A DNA stretch of 64,000 bases from Limnanthes douglasii subsp. nivea (lineage: Eukaryota > Streptophyta > Magnoliopsida > Brassicales > Limnanthaceae): positions 76,837,910 through 76,901,909 of the forward strand of contig JAUPFV010000001.1 in the NCBI GenBank assembly GCA_036936605.1, written 5' to 3'. Shown here in pieces: positions 1 to 11,519 of the stretch. A program made the position numbers and the translations under genes. Below the pieces are notes generated by a model, which made no database searches, had not been told where the DNA came from, and saw nothing but the letters and a program-made list of their open reading frames with translations. Within the stretch, counting starts at the first letter, position 1, and each line of letters starts with the position of its first letter.

Positions 1-180
1 GAATGCCTTAGGGGCATTTGGTGATTCATAAGAGAGAAGTTTTTTTGTTGATGGTGAAGAAATGATATTCTCCTCAAGGGGAATATTTGTTGTGAATGAG
101 TCGAATAATGTCTTAATAGTGTACTGTGCTTGGCAGTACAATTTTGTGTCATTGACAGTGACGCTATAATGGGTAATGTT

Positions 181-480
181 ATTTTCAATCTTGTGTATAT
201 AAGTCCATTATGGCCATTATCTAGTAAGTATATTTATTCCATATAAATAAATTACTAGGGCTACACAAAAACACAATCTGAAATCTGTAACCCTTTGATA
301 TCATAGTGAAACACTTTTCTCGGGCGGTACCCGTGCACGTAGACAATTGTCAAACCATGTTAAATCCTGTGTTCTTTTCTTTTTTGTCCTTTATCCATGT
401 TCTGTTTTATTTGTGTTCTGTACTAGATCCATTTGTGATAAATTGCACAATGATTTATAACACGTACTAAACACAATGAG
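181..480 (+). mobile_element. Ty1/copia LTR-like remnant (R/U5 side)
   Basis: Seen: a TATA-like stretch (about 195-205), then a block near 325-360 reading CGGGCGGTACCCGTGCACGTAG followed by a T-rich stretch. A 'cgtggacgtagrc...aaccacgttaaatc' block of this kind is familiar from the R/U5 part of plant copia LTRs. Inferred: the 3' part of a plus-oriented copia LTR. No partner LTR, PBS or TSD was found, and bases 1-180 hold no recognisable feature. It could be another repeat with a similar promoter-proximal sequence. Confidence 0.4.
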
Positions 481-612
481 ATTGATTGTCATATAATTCG
501 AGAAAACCTTTAGGCTAGGATAATTCGTTCATGCTATATTTCTGCAAAGATGCAATTTGTAACATATTTACTAAAACATTCAAAGATCAATTTATTTTTT
601 AAGCAAGGTGGG

Positions 613-820
613 AGTCCTTGATTTACACTCTCCAATTTGGAGGGGAGTATCTTATTGTAAATTAAATGTAAGCATAAAAATAGATTGATGGTTGCACTAC
701 TATAAGGAATATAGTCATAATTAGGATATGTATTGATTATAGTTATAATTAGTTCTAGCTATAATTGTATGAACATTATTCTTATTGAAAATACACATCA
801 TTTTTATCATTTTTTTTCAC
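613..820 (+). mobile_element. Copia 3' end remnant: polypurine-like tract plus start of 3' LTR
   Basis: Seen: CTCCAATTTGGAGGGGAGTA at about 629-648, followed by a T/A-rich LTR-like block with repeated TATAGTTATAATTAG-type words. Plant copia elements typically have a 'gagggggagtat' polypurine tract directly before the 3' LTR. Inferred: the edge of an old plus-oriented copia element or a solo LTR remnant. No coding remnant adjoins it and no TSD was identified. Confidence 0.4.
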
Positions 821-1216
821 AAAAAGCAATCATTAAAATTAAATTTGTACAAATAGTAAAACAAAAACAAAACTAAATATTGTATTATTTAAAAGAACTT
901 TATTTGTGGGTGAAACTAATTTTTTTATTTCTAATTCTAAAAAAATAAACCATAAAATCATCAAATTTAAAATAAAACATGAAAACAATTTTAGATTCAA
1001 AAATAGTAATATATCATACATATATTAAACAAAATAATAATTTTGAATTTAAATCCAAAACAAATAAATTAGAATTAATCTCAAATAAAAATGATCATAA
1101 TATAGAATTTAAAAAAATATCATAAAATTAAACAAAGAAAAAATCAATACAATTTAAATTTTAAAAATAAAAAGTTGTAGTAAATTCTAACCCGAGTTTA
1201 TGAAAAAATAAATGAC
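821..1216. other. AT-rich spacer, nothing recognised
   Basis: Very AT-rich sequence with no convincing reading frame, RNA gene or repeat. A 60-codon open frame on the minus strand (839-1021) is low complexity and is not considered a gene. Confidence 0.6.
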
Positions 1217-1330
1217 TTTTTTTTATTGCCAAAAAATATATTTATTAAAGAATGAAAGGGCACATTTGATTTACGGTGGGTTTAGAAGGGGCCTACTGAA
1301 TCCAAAGTACAACCAAATACAAACAAGCAT
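1217..1330 (-). other. Probable distal 3' UTR and poly(A) end of LINE-B
   Basis: On the minus strand this segment reads T-rich, contains AATAAATA near 1238, and ends in CAATAAAAAAAA at about 1217-1227, as a LINE 3' terminus should. It abuts the TSD of LINE-A. Reading across the LINE-A insertion joins smoothly to the T-rich sequence at 7835 and above. Inferred; it could be unrelated flanking DNA. Confidence 0.45.
1323..1330. repeat. Left copy of candidate LINE-A target-site duplication
   Basis: ACAAGCAT here matches ACAAGCAT at 7827-7834 just after the LINE-A A-run. Eight bases is short for a LINE, and the exact right-hand edge is blurred by the A-run. Confidence 0.55.
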
Positions 1331-1620
1331 GGAGAAAAGTTAGAGGGAAGTTTCTCTCTCTAGAAAGAAAACACTTTGTCTTTTTTTTTCTAGACGCTTT
1401 TTTACCAGAATCTCTCTCCTCCTCCTTTCTCAGCCTAATTTTCTTCTTGATTTTACACTAATCATTACTGTTTCTTCCGAATCATACATCTTCTCCAAAA
1501 ATAAACAAAGTTTTTCTGGACGATTTATGCTTTTGGTGAATCAGACGACCTTACGGTAGATTAATCCAGATTTCGTTCATATTATAAGCTGGAATGATTA
1601 TTATCAATTTTTCTATTTAA
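1331..1620 (+). promoter_or_regulatory. LINE-A 5' UTR / internal promoter region
   Basis: Pyrimidine-rich leader (CTCTCTC tracts near 1352-1364 and 1410-1425) between the left TSD and the first plausible ATG at 1621. LINEs transcribe from internal promoters in this part of the element. No specific motif was identified. Confidence 0.5.
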
Positions 1621-4180
1621 ATGGAAGATTCACCACAAGATAATATTGAGAGAGTTCTGGTTCGTAAGAAGACAGAAAATGTTCAAAGACGAAATGATTC
1701 AAAAGTTTTCGGTAAATGTTGTTCGATCTCTAATTTCTTCATTGGAGGATCTAGCGAAAGTTAATGTTCAGGAAGTTCCGGCCGGCGAGAAGAAAACTGT
1801 ACTCAAGAGAAGACGGAGTGCTTCTAAAATTTCCGGTATGAGTGTAGATTGTGTTATTGCTTCTCCTAACGCTTTAGTTCCGTTCGATCCATCGGTGACT
1901 ACATAAATGTTGTTCAATGATGATACTTGTGATGATGAACGAGAACTAAGCGATGAACAAGAGGATACGAATAAAGATCGAAACATCATTGTCGTTCGTG
2001 AAACGGGAAAACTACTTTTAATTGCCTCCGACGAACAGATTGCTGTTTCTACTGGTTTCAAATTTTTTTCTCCGGCGACTGCTGCTACTGGTGTTCCATT
2101 GTTAAGGCAAGGTGCGAAATCAGTTCATGGAAAATTGGGGCAAAGAAAGAAACAAAAGAATAAACAACTAGCTCTCACGCCTGCAGATCTGTCTTCGGAA
2201 CCGTTCTTGGCAAATCAAAGTATTGTGGCGAACTCTCCATCGAAAGAGGTAACAAAATCTGTAAACGGAACTTTTTCGGGTGACCGGAATGTTGCTACCG
2301 ACATTCACGAAATTTCGGCGGCGCATTTAAGTGGGTTCTGTAACGGACGAGACAAATCAGTGGAAGAATCGGTTGTATTCAACTTTGGAGAATCTGTCAT
2401 TACTCCTAATAAAGACGGGCTGACCTCTGGTGAAAAATTCAAATTCAAATTCTCTTTTCTTAATGATAGCAGTTTAAATGGACGAGAAAAAGGAATTAAT
2501 GTAAATAAAGAAAATTTGAATCAGAAAATAAACGGTTCTGCTGAAGGTAACAGTTCAATTATGGTAGAAAAGGAAACTGCATTGGAAGGTAACGGTTCAC
2601 TTAATGCTTTTAAAAATGGGAACGAGAATATTTATGGAAAGGGAACAAATCAATTTAAAGCTAATATAAATTTGAATTCAAATAAAGGAAGTTTGAATTT
2701 GAATTCAAATGGAAATGACTTTAATTCTTATAAAGCGCATGAAGAAAGAAACGGTTCTCTTCAAAAGAACGTGGGAAAGGTAAGTAAATCCGGTAATGGT
2801 AATAAAGAATCAGACCCATTAAATGCACAACGGAAAGGAGAAGGTAATTTGTCTAGAGAAGCAGCATTTAATCCATTTCAAAGCAGTAACGAAAATGGAA
2901 ATAATGGACCAGCAGCATATAATGCTAGTAATGTAGAGAAGAGGGATCTATTATATAAGAATGTTCAGAATCCTTCCGTCATTCCTACAACACAAACTCC
3001 TTCTTCCTCCATTCCTACTAAATCATTCTCCAGCTTATTCCAAGGTTCTCGTTTAGCTTCAAAAGGCCTCAAGCTCCAATTTATCCCTCCACCTTCAGAT
3101 GATGGCGATATCATCCTTGATCCGGCAGATGAAGTTCCGTTCATCGAAAGTTGGGGCCATTGTCTTATCGGATGCTTCATCGGTAAGTTCCCGGGCAAAA
3201 TTGCTCTTGATACTATTGTCAAAAGATGGGGTGTTAATTGCAAAACTCAGCCGTATGGAAAAGAATGGACGGTTTTTAAATTCATCACCGAATCAGATCT
3301 GCTCCATGTACTAGCTAACGGACCCTACATTACTTTTGGTAAAACTCTTATGCTTAAAAGAATTGATAAAGATGTCATGCTGACAGATGATCTGTTCACA
3401 ACAATTCCAACATGGATAGTGCTAAATGATGTCCCTCTTAGCATTTGGAGTGAAACAGGTTTAAGTAAGATTTCTTCAAAGATTGGTACACCTCTCTTTA
3501 CTGATCAATTTACATGCGAAAAGACTCGGATGAAGTATGCTAGAATTCTAGTAGAAATTGATGTTAGAAAAAAACCAATTACGAGTTTTGGTGTGAGGCT
3601 TCCCTGTGGTAGGCGATATACTCAATCTGTTATATACGAAAATTACCCACAGTTTTGCTATGTGTGTCAGAAATTTGGACACAATCACTCTACTTGTCCA
3701 TCTACAGAGCAGGGTAAAACTAAAATCAGCGAGAAGCAGAAAGAAACCTCGACACGACCATCCCGGGCAGCTCAAAACCTACGCAAGAACGCAAGTGACA
3801 TAACAAGCGACCCTAGAGGTAATCCTATCACTTCTACACCATCTCAGAAAGTCACTGTTAAGCCCATCGCACGCCCCAGATCATCTGAAATTCCCACCCC
3901 TTTTATTGGAGAAGAGATGAACAACACCAATAAAGAACACGTCCGTTCAAATAATACTGACTACTTGCCTAGCCGAATCAGCCCCCTAGTTGATACACCG
4001 ATGACTTATGTTAATGACCAGGAACCCATATTTGACCATCCGCAAGACAAAGATGAAACCATAACTCTCACCAGAAACACAGATGATCCATCAATCGTTC
4101 CATGGAAAAAAGTACAAGGCAAACGATCAAAGAAAAATGCGAGGCGCGGAGTGCCCACAAACTCATCGGTTGATAAATGA
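1621..4180 (+). pseudogene. LINE-A ORF1 (DUF4283-like RNA-binding protein with zinc knuckle), broken near its N-terminus
   Basis: ORF1 proteins bind LINE RNA. From ATG 1907 the frame is open for 757 codons. Residues about 1-390 are low-complexity and rich in N, S, K and G. Residues about 408-560 resemble the plant DUF4283 region (ESWGHCLIGCFIGKFPG...). Residues 584-597 form a CX2CX4HX4C knuckle (CYVCQKFGHNHSTC), followed by a polar tail. Upstream, the same frame is open from 1646 to a TAA at 1904-1906, directly before ATG 1907. A better-looking start, ATG 1621 (MEDSPQDNIERVLVRKK), lies in another frame and stops at 1764. The N-terminus thus probably carries a frameshift plus a stop. Translation from 1907 could still give the core protein. 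The stop codon overlaps the ORF2 start by 4 bases (ATGA). Confidence 0.85.
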
Positions 4181-7100
4181 AGATACTTATTTGGAACATC
4201 AGGGGCCTATGTGGGAGTACAGATCGAGGCGCTTCTCTCTCCACGGTTTGTAAGCTCGTCAAACAAAATTATTTGCCCATGTTTTGCCTCTTAGAAACTA
4301 AATTCTCGCAAGAACATTTAGATAATTTTATGTCTTCTCGTTTCATATGCTGGAATCATGTTTCTAATCTTGATGTTATAAGTAGAGGACGCATCGTTGT
4401 TGTTTGGGATGCTAGTAGGGTGGCATGTAGGGTGATTGAAATTGGAAGACAACACATCCATTTTCAAGTCCATTGCAACGTCACTCAAGAAATTTTTTAT
4501 GTTACGTTTGTTTACCCTTTGTATACTGTACCACAAAGGAGAGTTCTTTGGGAGCACCTAACCACTATAGGGGCCAACATTCGTTTACATTGGATGATTA
4601 CGGGAGACTATAACACCTACTGTGCTCCAGGAGACCGAATTGGGGCTGCCCCACTTCGAAATGGTGAGTTAATTGATTTAAATAATTTTCGGATATCTCA
4701 CGGTCTTGTCGATGCTCCTTCCACAAGTCCTTTCTTTACTTGGAAAAATGGTACTGCTTGGGCCAAGCTTGATCGAGTCCTTATAAACCATGGGTGGAGT
4801 GATAAAGATCTCTTATGCAAAGCCACGTTCCTTCCAATGGAACCCGTTTCCGATCACTGTCCAGTTATTGTCTCGATTATTCGAGATTTTGAGCATGGTT
4901 GTCGGCCCTTCAAATTCTTCAACATGTGGCTTGATCATCCCAGATTTTCTAGCATTGTAGAAATTTTATGGGGTCAGTCTATTGATGGTACGAAGCAGTA
5001 TATACTTGCGCAGAAGTTGAAATCCTTAAAGCGTCCGTTAAGATATTTGAATAAAGTTGAGTATGGTGGCATTCTAGAGCGTACAGCTACTGCAAATTCG
5101 GCCTTTAAAGAGGCGATCTCCTCACTCATGGCTAATCCTGATAACGTTTCTTTAAAAGAAGAGGTACACAGATTACGGGATCGTGCGAATTTCCTACTTA
5201 ATGCAGAAAAGAGCTTTCTTCAACAACGTATGAGGACCACCCACTTAGTTGACGGCGACAGAGGTACGAAATACTTTAAGAGCTTAATCAAACGAGATAA
5301 TACAAGAAAGAACATTTCCTACATCGTCCGAGATGATGGCACCCGCACTACATCCCCTACAGAAGTTGCCTCCCTCCTTGTAGATTTCTACACGCACCTC
5401 TTTGGCTCATCTCGGCCAAGCTCCCCCATTGATCCGACGGTCATGAGTCACGGATCCCTCGTCGGGGATCAACATTATGAGCAGCTTCTCAAACCTGTTG
5501 AAGTTGATGAAATCCGTAATGCCCTCTTTGATATCGGGAATGATAAGGCTCCGAGACCGGACGGCTACACCTCGGCTTTCTTAAAAAAGAATTGGGAACT
5601 TGTGGGAACAGATTTGGTTGATTGTGTTAGTGAGTTCTTTGATACTGGTAGAATCTTTCGTGCAACAAATCACACCATCCTTGCCCTTATTCCGAAAAAA
5701 GACAACGATCCTATGGTGGGTGACTTTAGGCCAATTGGGCTCACAAATGTTACTTACAAAGTGATTACCAAAATTTTGGCTAACCGAATGGCCCCTTTAC
5801 TTCCGAATCTCATTGATAAAGGACAAGGTGCTTTCGTGAGTGGTCGAAATCTTGTTGATAATGTTTTCCTTGCCTAAGAGTTGGTTAGAGGTTCGAACCG
5901 TGCAAGAGTTTCTCCGCGATGTATGCTCATGGTGGATCTTCGCAAAGCATTTGACACAGTTTCATGGGACTTCCTATCGGATATTCTCCATGGTATCGGG
6001 TTTCCTCCAAAGTTTGTGGGATGGATTCTTGCTTGTGTCACTACAGCGTCCTTCTCGGTTTCTATCAACGGCGAGCTTCATGGCTTTTTCTGTGGGCAGC
6101 GGGGCTTAAGGCAAGGTGATCCCATGTCCCCTACTTTATTCATCATTTGCCTCGAATATTTGTCTCGTTTGTTAAAGAAGAAATCGAGCGAACCGAGTTT
6201 TAAATTCTATCCGAAATGCGCCCGCACTCACAATACCCACCTCGCTTTTGCTGACGATTTGATACTACTTTCAAAAGGAGATGAGACATCGGTTAACATC
6301 CTTATGGAATGCTTGAGCCATTTAGAAGATGTTTCGGGACTATCACTGAATCCTTCTAAATCTAAAATATACCTAGCCGGAGTTAAAGGGATTGTTTATG
6401 ATCGGATCATGGAAAGAGTCGGATTTGAAGTTGGCACTTACCCTGTACGTTACTTGGGGATACCTCTCGCTCCTATGACTGTCTCAGTTACTGATTTTTC
6501 CCCTTTGACAGAGGCTATCTCGAGTTACATTCAAAAATGGGAACATATGAAACTTTCCTACGCGGGAAAACTTCAATTGATCACCTCCGTGCTTCAAGGG
6601 GTCGAATCCTTTTGGTTCCGCGCTTTTCCTTTGCACTCGGCAGTGCTTAACACGATCCGATCGCTCTGCCTTAACTTCTTCTTGGGGGGTAGACCTGCTC
6701 GGATTGCTTGGGACAAAATCTGTAAACCCAAAGATGAAGGAGGACTTGGCCTTATGGATATCAGAGTTTGGAATCGTGCCCTTCTTACCCGTTCGATTTG
6801 GTTATTACATTCTGACTCTGAGTCGTTATGGATAAAATGGGTGCATGAGTATTATCTTCGAGGACAAACTATATGGGACTACCAAAGACGAGATAGAGAC
6901 AGTCATCTTGTTCAGAAGCTTCTTGATATTAGAGACTCTTGGATACAAATATTTGGGGGTCGAGATAGTGCCATTCTGGGTCTTGAAAGCTGTACTTTGG
7001 GTGGAAAGCTAATTACTAGACGTGTATACGAAGCCATGAGAACAAAAAGTGAGGCATGCCCAAATCTATCAAAGTTATGGAAGAGATTCATCCCACCTAA

Positions 7101-7533
7101 GTTTTCTTTCACCGCCTGGCTAGCCTTCAATCGTCACCTTGCCACGAAAGACACTCTCCACTACATGGACTTGCCTAACATCAGCTGCCCATTTTGCAGG
7201 CACTTAGATGAGTCTGGTGCCCATCTTTTCTTTGCTTGCAGGTTCACTAAGGAAATCTGGAGTCGTATCCGATCATGGCTGGGGATTACTCGAGAAATGA
7301 CAATGCTTGATAGTGCACACAAATGGATTAGGAAGGAGCATCGAGGAACATCCTACCGATCCCGCGCCATCAATCTTGCCTTCCAAGCCACTGTTTTCGA
7401 GATTTGGCGCGCCCGCAACCGCCTTGTGTTTGATGAAGAAACCGTGACTCAAGACACCATCGTTATCCAAATCACTCTCATGACCTTGAAGATTTTATTT
7501 AGATTATATCCGCATTATCGACTCACATGTTAG
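4177..7533 (+). pseudogene. LINE-A ORF2: endonuclease-reverse transcriptase, one internal stop
   Basis: Encodes the target-primed reverse transcription enzyme. The single frame is 1118 codons, interrupted only by TAA at 5875-5877 (codon 567), probably a CAA to TAA transition. Residues 1-230 are the endonuclease: WNIRG, LLETK, GDYN, SPFFTWKNG, KLDRVLIN and SDHCPV are all visible. RT motifs span about 440-720: ALIPKK, FRPIGLTNVTYKVI, DLRKAFDTVSWDFL, GLRQGDPMSPTLF and the catalytic FADD at residues 691-694 (6247-6258). The C-terminal zf-RVT-like region is at about 960-1030 (SCPFC...HLFFAC). The usual APGPDG reads APRPDG (GGA to AGA type change). There is no RNase H. The start overlaps the ORF1 stop as ATGA, which suggests termination-reinitiation. 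Confidence 0.92.
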
Positions 7534-7826
7534 AGTCTTTTTTCATTGATACACTCAGTTTTTCGGATTTTCTATGTAATAGTCCATTAGTGCCGGCCTG
7601 GAGACTTGTACTCTTTTTCCTTAGACCAGGTTTTTACCCAACGGGTGGTTAAGATTTTTTAAAGAGGCAAGTGCTCTAGACCTTTATCAAGGCACTCTTG
7701 GACATGTCTTTTTCTTTTAGGTACATTACTACCCTGAATTGTACTCACTTGAGAGATCACATGACTCTCTAGACGATTGTAACCTTGTACATATATATAT
7801 ACACCCACATTTACCAAAAAAAAAAC
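7534..7826 (+). other. LINE-A 3' UTR and A-tail
   Basis: About 290 bases after the ORF2 stop, with no open frame, ending in CATTTACC followed by ten A. A short (TA)n run lies at about 7790-7801. The tail is followed by the candidate TSD. Confidence 0.75.
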
Positions 7827-7834
7827 ACAAGCAT
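7827..7834. repeat. Right copy of candidate LINE-A target-site duplication
   Basis: ACAAGCAT, identical to 1323-1330, directly after the A-run. Confidence 0.55.
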
Positions 7835-8437
7835 ACTATTTCACTCAATTTATCTTCTTCTTTAAGCTTAGACTATTGCAGCGGATGAGAACTCCAATGA
7901 ACTTGAAGAGAACTCTCCCAATTCAAATTAGATGAAAGCAAATCACAGGGAAGTCTTCGTCTGCAAGGATTTTGGGTCTCCCAACAGAAATCGGCTTCGC
8001 TTCGTTATTGAAATTGTGCACCTTCAGTTTGGAGGTATCAGATCCAGCTCGAGCATTACCAGGAACTTCTCAGCATTCATAGCTATTCCACAGAGTGCAA
8101 GGTACACACTTAAAACAAAGCTTTCGATCATTTGAGCTCATTCGGCTCCAAGGTCTCCAATTATTAGCAAGAATCAGCCACAAAACCAAATTCTGCCACT
8201 CCGATAAAGTCATCGCCATCAAAAGTAACGATTCTTTTCAGTCCAGAAGCTCCATAGAAACTCTATATTGAAGCTCGTTCCGCTCAAAATCTCCAAATAT
8301 TTGCTCTATTCTGCCTTGAAACTCGATTCTACCATGAATCCCAATCCATCCACAGTCATCACCGTCAGAATCGGTCTAGGAGCTCCTGCAATCGAGATTG
8401 ATTAGAAGAGGTAAATTCATAAAAAAAGATATAATGA
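7835..8437 (-). other. Proximal 3' UTR of LINE-B (no gene seen)
   Basis: About 600 bases of less AT-rich sequence, with no frame that makes recognisable protein on either strand. On the minus strand it directly follows the RNase H stop of LINE-B and is T-rich, as a LINE 3' UTR would be. An alternative is an unrelated host fragment. On the plus strand, AGAG|GTAAAT at about 8407-8416 looks like a splice donor but has no supporting exon. Confidence 0.4.
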
Positions 8438-9144
8438 TTAAGAATTATCCCTTATATATGGGATTTTGAGTTTCTCCAGATCGATAATTGACTTCAATTG
8501 CAAAGGAAGAGTGTTAGGGTTGAACGTCAGCTTCATTTTGCACTTGTTGATCCACTTGGCCAACCAATCAGCCGTACAATTTTGGGCACGACTGATGTGA
8601 CTAACCACCATAGATTGGCTGATAAGGCTTCTAATGCATGATATGTGTCTAATAAGGGTAGAAGAGCAAAAATCAGAGTTGAGAAGAGTCAAGATGGTTT
8701 CAGAGTTAGTCTCGAGGTCAATGTTGTTGTAGTTTTGCTGATGACAGAGAACGAGACCGTCGTTAAGGCTCTGATTTCGGCGAGAAGAGGGGAAAGTTTC
8801 TCATATGGCTGGCCATGAGCTGAAATCAAACTCCCATCGTGTCTTCTAATTATGGTACTGCCACAAGCATCACCGTTGGCAAGTGATGAGGCATTGATGT
8901 TGATTTTGATCCGGTCCAGGGAAGGGGCTTGCCACAAAAGAAAAGAAGGAGATCTGGTTTTGGTACTGTTAAAGCAGCCAAGGGAAGAAGCCACAAAATG
9001 AAAGGAGTGCCAATGCTTGGCTTTGAGAAGCAAAGCAGTGTCGAGACTGTAAATATAGTGAGTGACCAAGTTAATGGCAGAAGAAGAAGTGCAACGCTGG
9101 TTTTTTTTATCTTCGATTTGTTTCTCATCCTCCATATGACCCAT
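8438..9144 (-). pseudogene. LINE-B RNase H domain, frameshifted
   Basis: Two overlapping minus-strand frames together give a plant LINE RNase H. The N-terminal part (9144-8689) contains KININASSLANGDACGSTII and LLAEIRAL; the C-terminal part (8692-8438) contains ISRAQNCTADWLAKW. A frameshift lies at about 8690-8740. The first catalytic Asp position reads N (INAS), so activity is doubtful. RNase H would remove the RNA template strand during integration. Confidence 0.8.
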
Positions 9145-9359
9145 GCTACAATGGGGGGAAGGATATGACAGATATGAATGGGTTTAGGAGAAACCGAGAA
9201 TCAAGAACGGAGGAGATGGGTAAACGTCATATGTCTGTTTATCTTCACTTTGAAGAACAACGCAAAGTGATTTCAGATACTCCAGGCGAAAGAGCAATAG
9301 AAAAACAGGTGCTTGGATGTCTCGACTCTCTCACAGAATTGTCACTTATACGCTAAAGT

Positions 9360-10321
9360 AAAGTGTCTTTTCTGTAGAATGTCATCAATAGGAAGCCATC
9401 CATGGAGGATTCTCCAAGTGAAGAATACGCACTTTCTTGGAGTAATGTTGTTCCACAGCTTGGCGAAGAGACTATAATTATCGTGCTTAACTCTGAGATA
9501 GGACCAGGTTTCTCTAGTGTTAAAGGAGCCGTTATTAGAAAGAGTTTAATGGAGACAGTTAGGGTCTGAGTAGTTGATGAGAGGATCAGTTAGGTCTTTA
9601 ACAGAACATAATCGTTTCCAAATTTTTGAAGACCTGTTATGATTCGAGCCACCTTCAGAAATCTGGTTACAATAAGTATTGTTGGTAAATTTGGCCCAGA
9701 GAGAGTCGTTGCACTTCAGGTTATACCACATTTTGTAAGAAGCAACCGTTTGTAGGTATTTGAGGCTTCTGGTGTTGAGGCCTCCTTCATGGTAAGTTTT
9801 ACATATTCTGTTCCATTTAATCCAATGTATTTTTGACTGATTTTGAGATGAGCCCCAAAGAAAACTGTTAAACATCTTTTCAATTTTGTCAATGATGCAG
9901 GAAGGAAGAAGACAACTTTGCATCCAATACATGGGGAGAGATATAAGAACAAAATCGATCAGACAGAACCTTCCAGCAAAAGATAAGCTTTTCCCTTCCC
10001 ACTCTCTAATTCGGATGTAAATTTTGTTGAGAAGAGAGTCGAAATTGCATTTCCAGTAGTTCTTGCTTAAATTGACGCCCAAATAGAAGATATGGAGACT
10101 GTCATTAGAGAAACCAGTGCTATCAATCAATGATTGAATGTTGGTGTTATGCATTTTGTTAGATGTAATGATAGCAGTTTCTTCCTTGTTGATTGTCTGC
10201 CCTGAAAGGTCCTGGTAGTCCTGCAGAAATTTACTTAAGATAGAAATAACATAGGGGGAGCCATTAGTAAAGATCAAAATGTCATCAGCGAAAGCTAAAG
10301 ATGAAATGCTGATATGGCATC
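9360..10321 (-). pseudogene. LINE-B RT second half and zf-RVT region
   Basis: Just inside the solo LTR the frame resumes with SISSLAFADDILIFTNGSP, the catalytic FADD motif. It continues through LSFAGRFCLIDFVLISLPMY, FLWGSSQNQSKIHW and EGGLNTRSLKYLQ, typical of the C-terminal part of plant LINE ORF2. It reads to 9546, and after a frameshift the zf-RVT-like segment continues to about 9360 (ITPRKCVFFTWRILHGWLP). The companion N-terminal half is at 10615-11502. Confidence 0.8.
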
Positions 10322-10614
10322 TGGTATGAATTAAAGTTGGATTGATAGAATCAAGAACATAAATCTTCACAGAGAGAGTTTTTAGTGGTGAAAATAGTAC
10401 TGTGCTTCTGATTATTTCATGAGTGTAACCGTCTTCCCCAGCCTCTATAAATAGGCCAGGTGAATCAGTTGCAAGAGCGGTTACATAAGTGAATATTTAC
10501 AACTTAGTCCCTATATCTCCTATAAAAACTTAATCTTACCTTATATTTGTAGAACTTATCAATTTAGTCCTTACTAATTACATTTAGGTCCTCGTAGAAT
10601 ATCTTTCCTTATCA
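10322..10614 (-). mobile_element. Solo LTR related to the young gypsy element, inserted in LINE-B
   Basis: This 293-bp block aligns along its length with the 283-bp gypsy LTRs at 15488 and 25599. It starts TGGTATGAATTAA against TGGTAAGAATTAA, shares GCTTCTGATTATTTCAT and ATATTTACAA, and ends in the same TATCTTTCCTTATCA. It is flanked by GCATC on both sides (10317-10321 and 10615-10619), a perfect 5-bp TSD. No internal element sequence is present, so it is a solo LTR made by recombination. It lies in the same orientation as the young element (minus) and is clearly diverged, hence older or from a sister subfamily. Confidence 0.92.
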
Positions 10615-11502
10615 GCATCTAGTTTTGTACTGAATGTATTTGTTGTTGTAGTATAACATGTTAAGACCTCTAATGAGGATTTCTTCAGCAATAATAAAGA
10701 GGTAAGGAGACAAGGGATCACCTTGTCTCAAACCTCTAGTAGTGCTGAAATACCCAGAAGTTGTACCATTAATGAGGATAGAAGTTTTAACTTTAGAAAT
10801 AATGTTGTTAATAAGAGTTATGAATTTAGTACAGAAGCCAAAGGTTTTAAGGACATGGTTAAGGAAACAGAATGACAATTTGTCAAAGGCCTTAGCCATG
10901 TCCATTATAATACTGATATTGCCATGTTTAGTAGTTTTATTAAGGTCGAAAATAAGTTCATTAGCTAGAAAAATGTAATTATGAATAGATCTTTTAGTCA
11001 CATAAGCCCCTTGGCTTTCAGAAATAATTCTAGGTATAATTGTTTCCATTATTTTGCAGATGATTTTAGAGATAATTTTATTAAAGGTACTACACAGGCT
11101 AATAGGCCTGAAATGCTTCCAATAAGTAGGATTCTGAGACTTGGGAATGAGAACAAGACCTGTGGCTAGAGCCCCTTGAGGAAGGGGGTAGCCATTGAAG
11201 AAAGAAATGATGGAATTATGAAGATCAACTTTTATAATCTTCCAGCAGTGAGTAAAGAAGACAGAGTTGAACCCATCCATGCCTGCAACGCTGGTGGGGC
11301 TAAGACTTTTGATAGCTGTGAAAACTTCCTCTTTAGTAGGGTTACAGGTAAGAGCATTGTTGTATTGATCTGTTATAACATTAGGTACAGAGTTAAATAA
11401 GTAGTTAATTGAATCATCAGCAAGATCTAAACTAGATATTTCAGAGAGAATGTTTTGAAAATATGAAATAGATGAGTCACAAATCTGATCCTCATTAGTC
11501 AA
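10615..11502 (-). pseudogene. LINE-B reverse transcriptase, first half
   Basis: An open minus-strand frame covers RT motifs up to the solo LTR: GMDGFNSVFFTHCW, LVLIPKSQNPTYWKHFRPIS, DMAKAFDKLSFCFLNHVLK and TRGLRQGDPLSPYLFIIAEE. The FADD motif lies on the far side of the LTR (about 10290). The frame ends inside the LTR, so the enzyme is interrupted. Confidence 0.85.
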
Positions 11503-11519
11503 CCATCTGCCAATCTCTT

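Larger units (their letters stand above)
1331..7826 (+). mobile_element. LINE-A: near-complete L1-type plant LINE
   Basis: A 6.5-kb plus-strand element with a 5' UTR, ORF1 with a CCHC knuckle, and ORF2 with AP-type endonuclease, reverse transcriptase and a C-terminal zf-RVT-like domain. A 3' UTR ends in an A10 run, and a candidate 8-bp TSD (ACAAGCAT) flanks it. There is no RNase H domain, unlike LINE-B, LINE-C and LINE-D here, so it belongs to a different LINE group. The domains read cleanly with only one stop in ORF2 and an upstream break in ORF1, so the insertion is fairly recent. It is not autonomous as it stands. Confidence 0.9.

Noticed and set aside
5885..5900. tRNA T-loop-like GGTTCGAACC
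   Set aside because: Falls inside the LINE-A RT coding sequence and no cloverleaf can be built around it. No tRNA gene was recognised in the window.
1768..7470. Minus-strand frames opposite LINE-A
   Set aside because: Antisense shadows of ORF1 and ORF2.
7932..8135. 67-codon plus frame as a host gene exon
   Set aside because: No recognisable motif, and the region reads better as the 3' UTR of LINE-B. The splice-donor-like GTAAAT at 8411 has no supporting exon.
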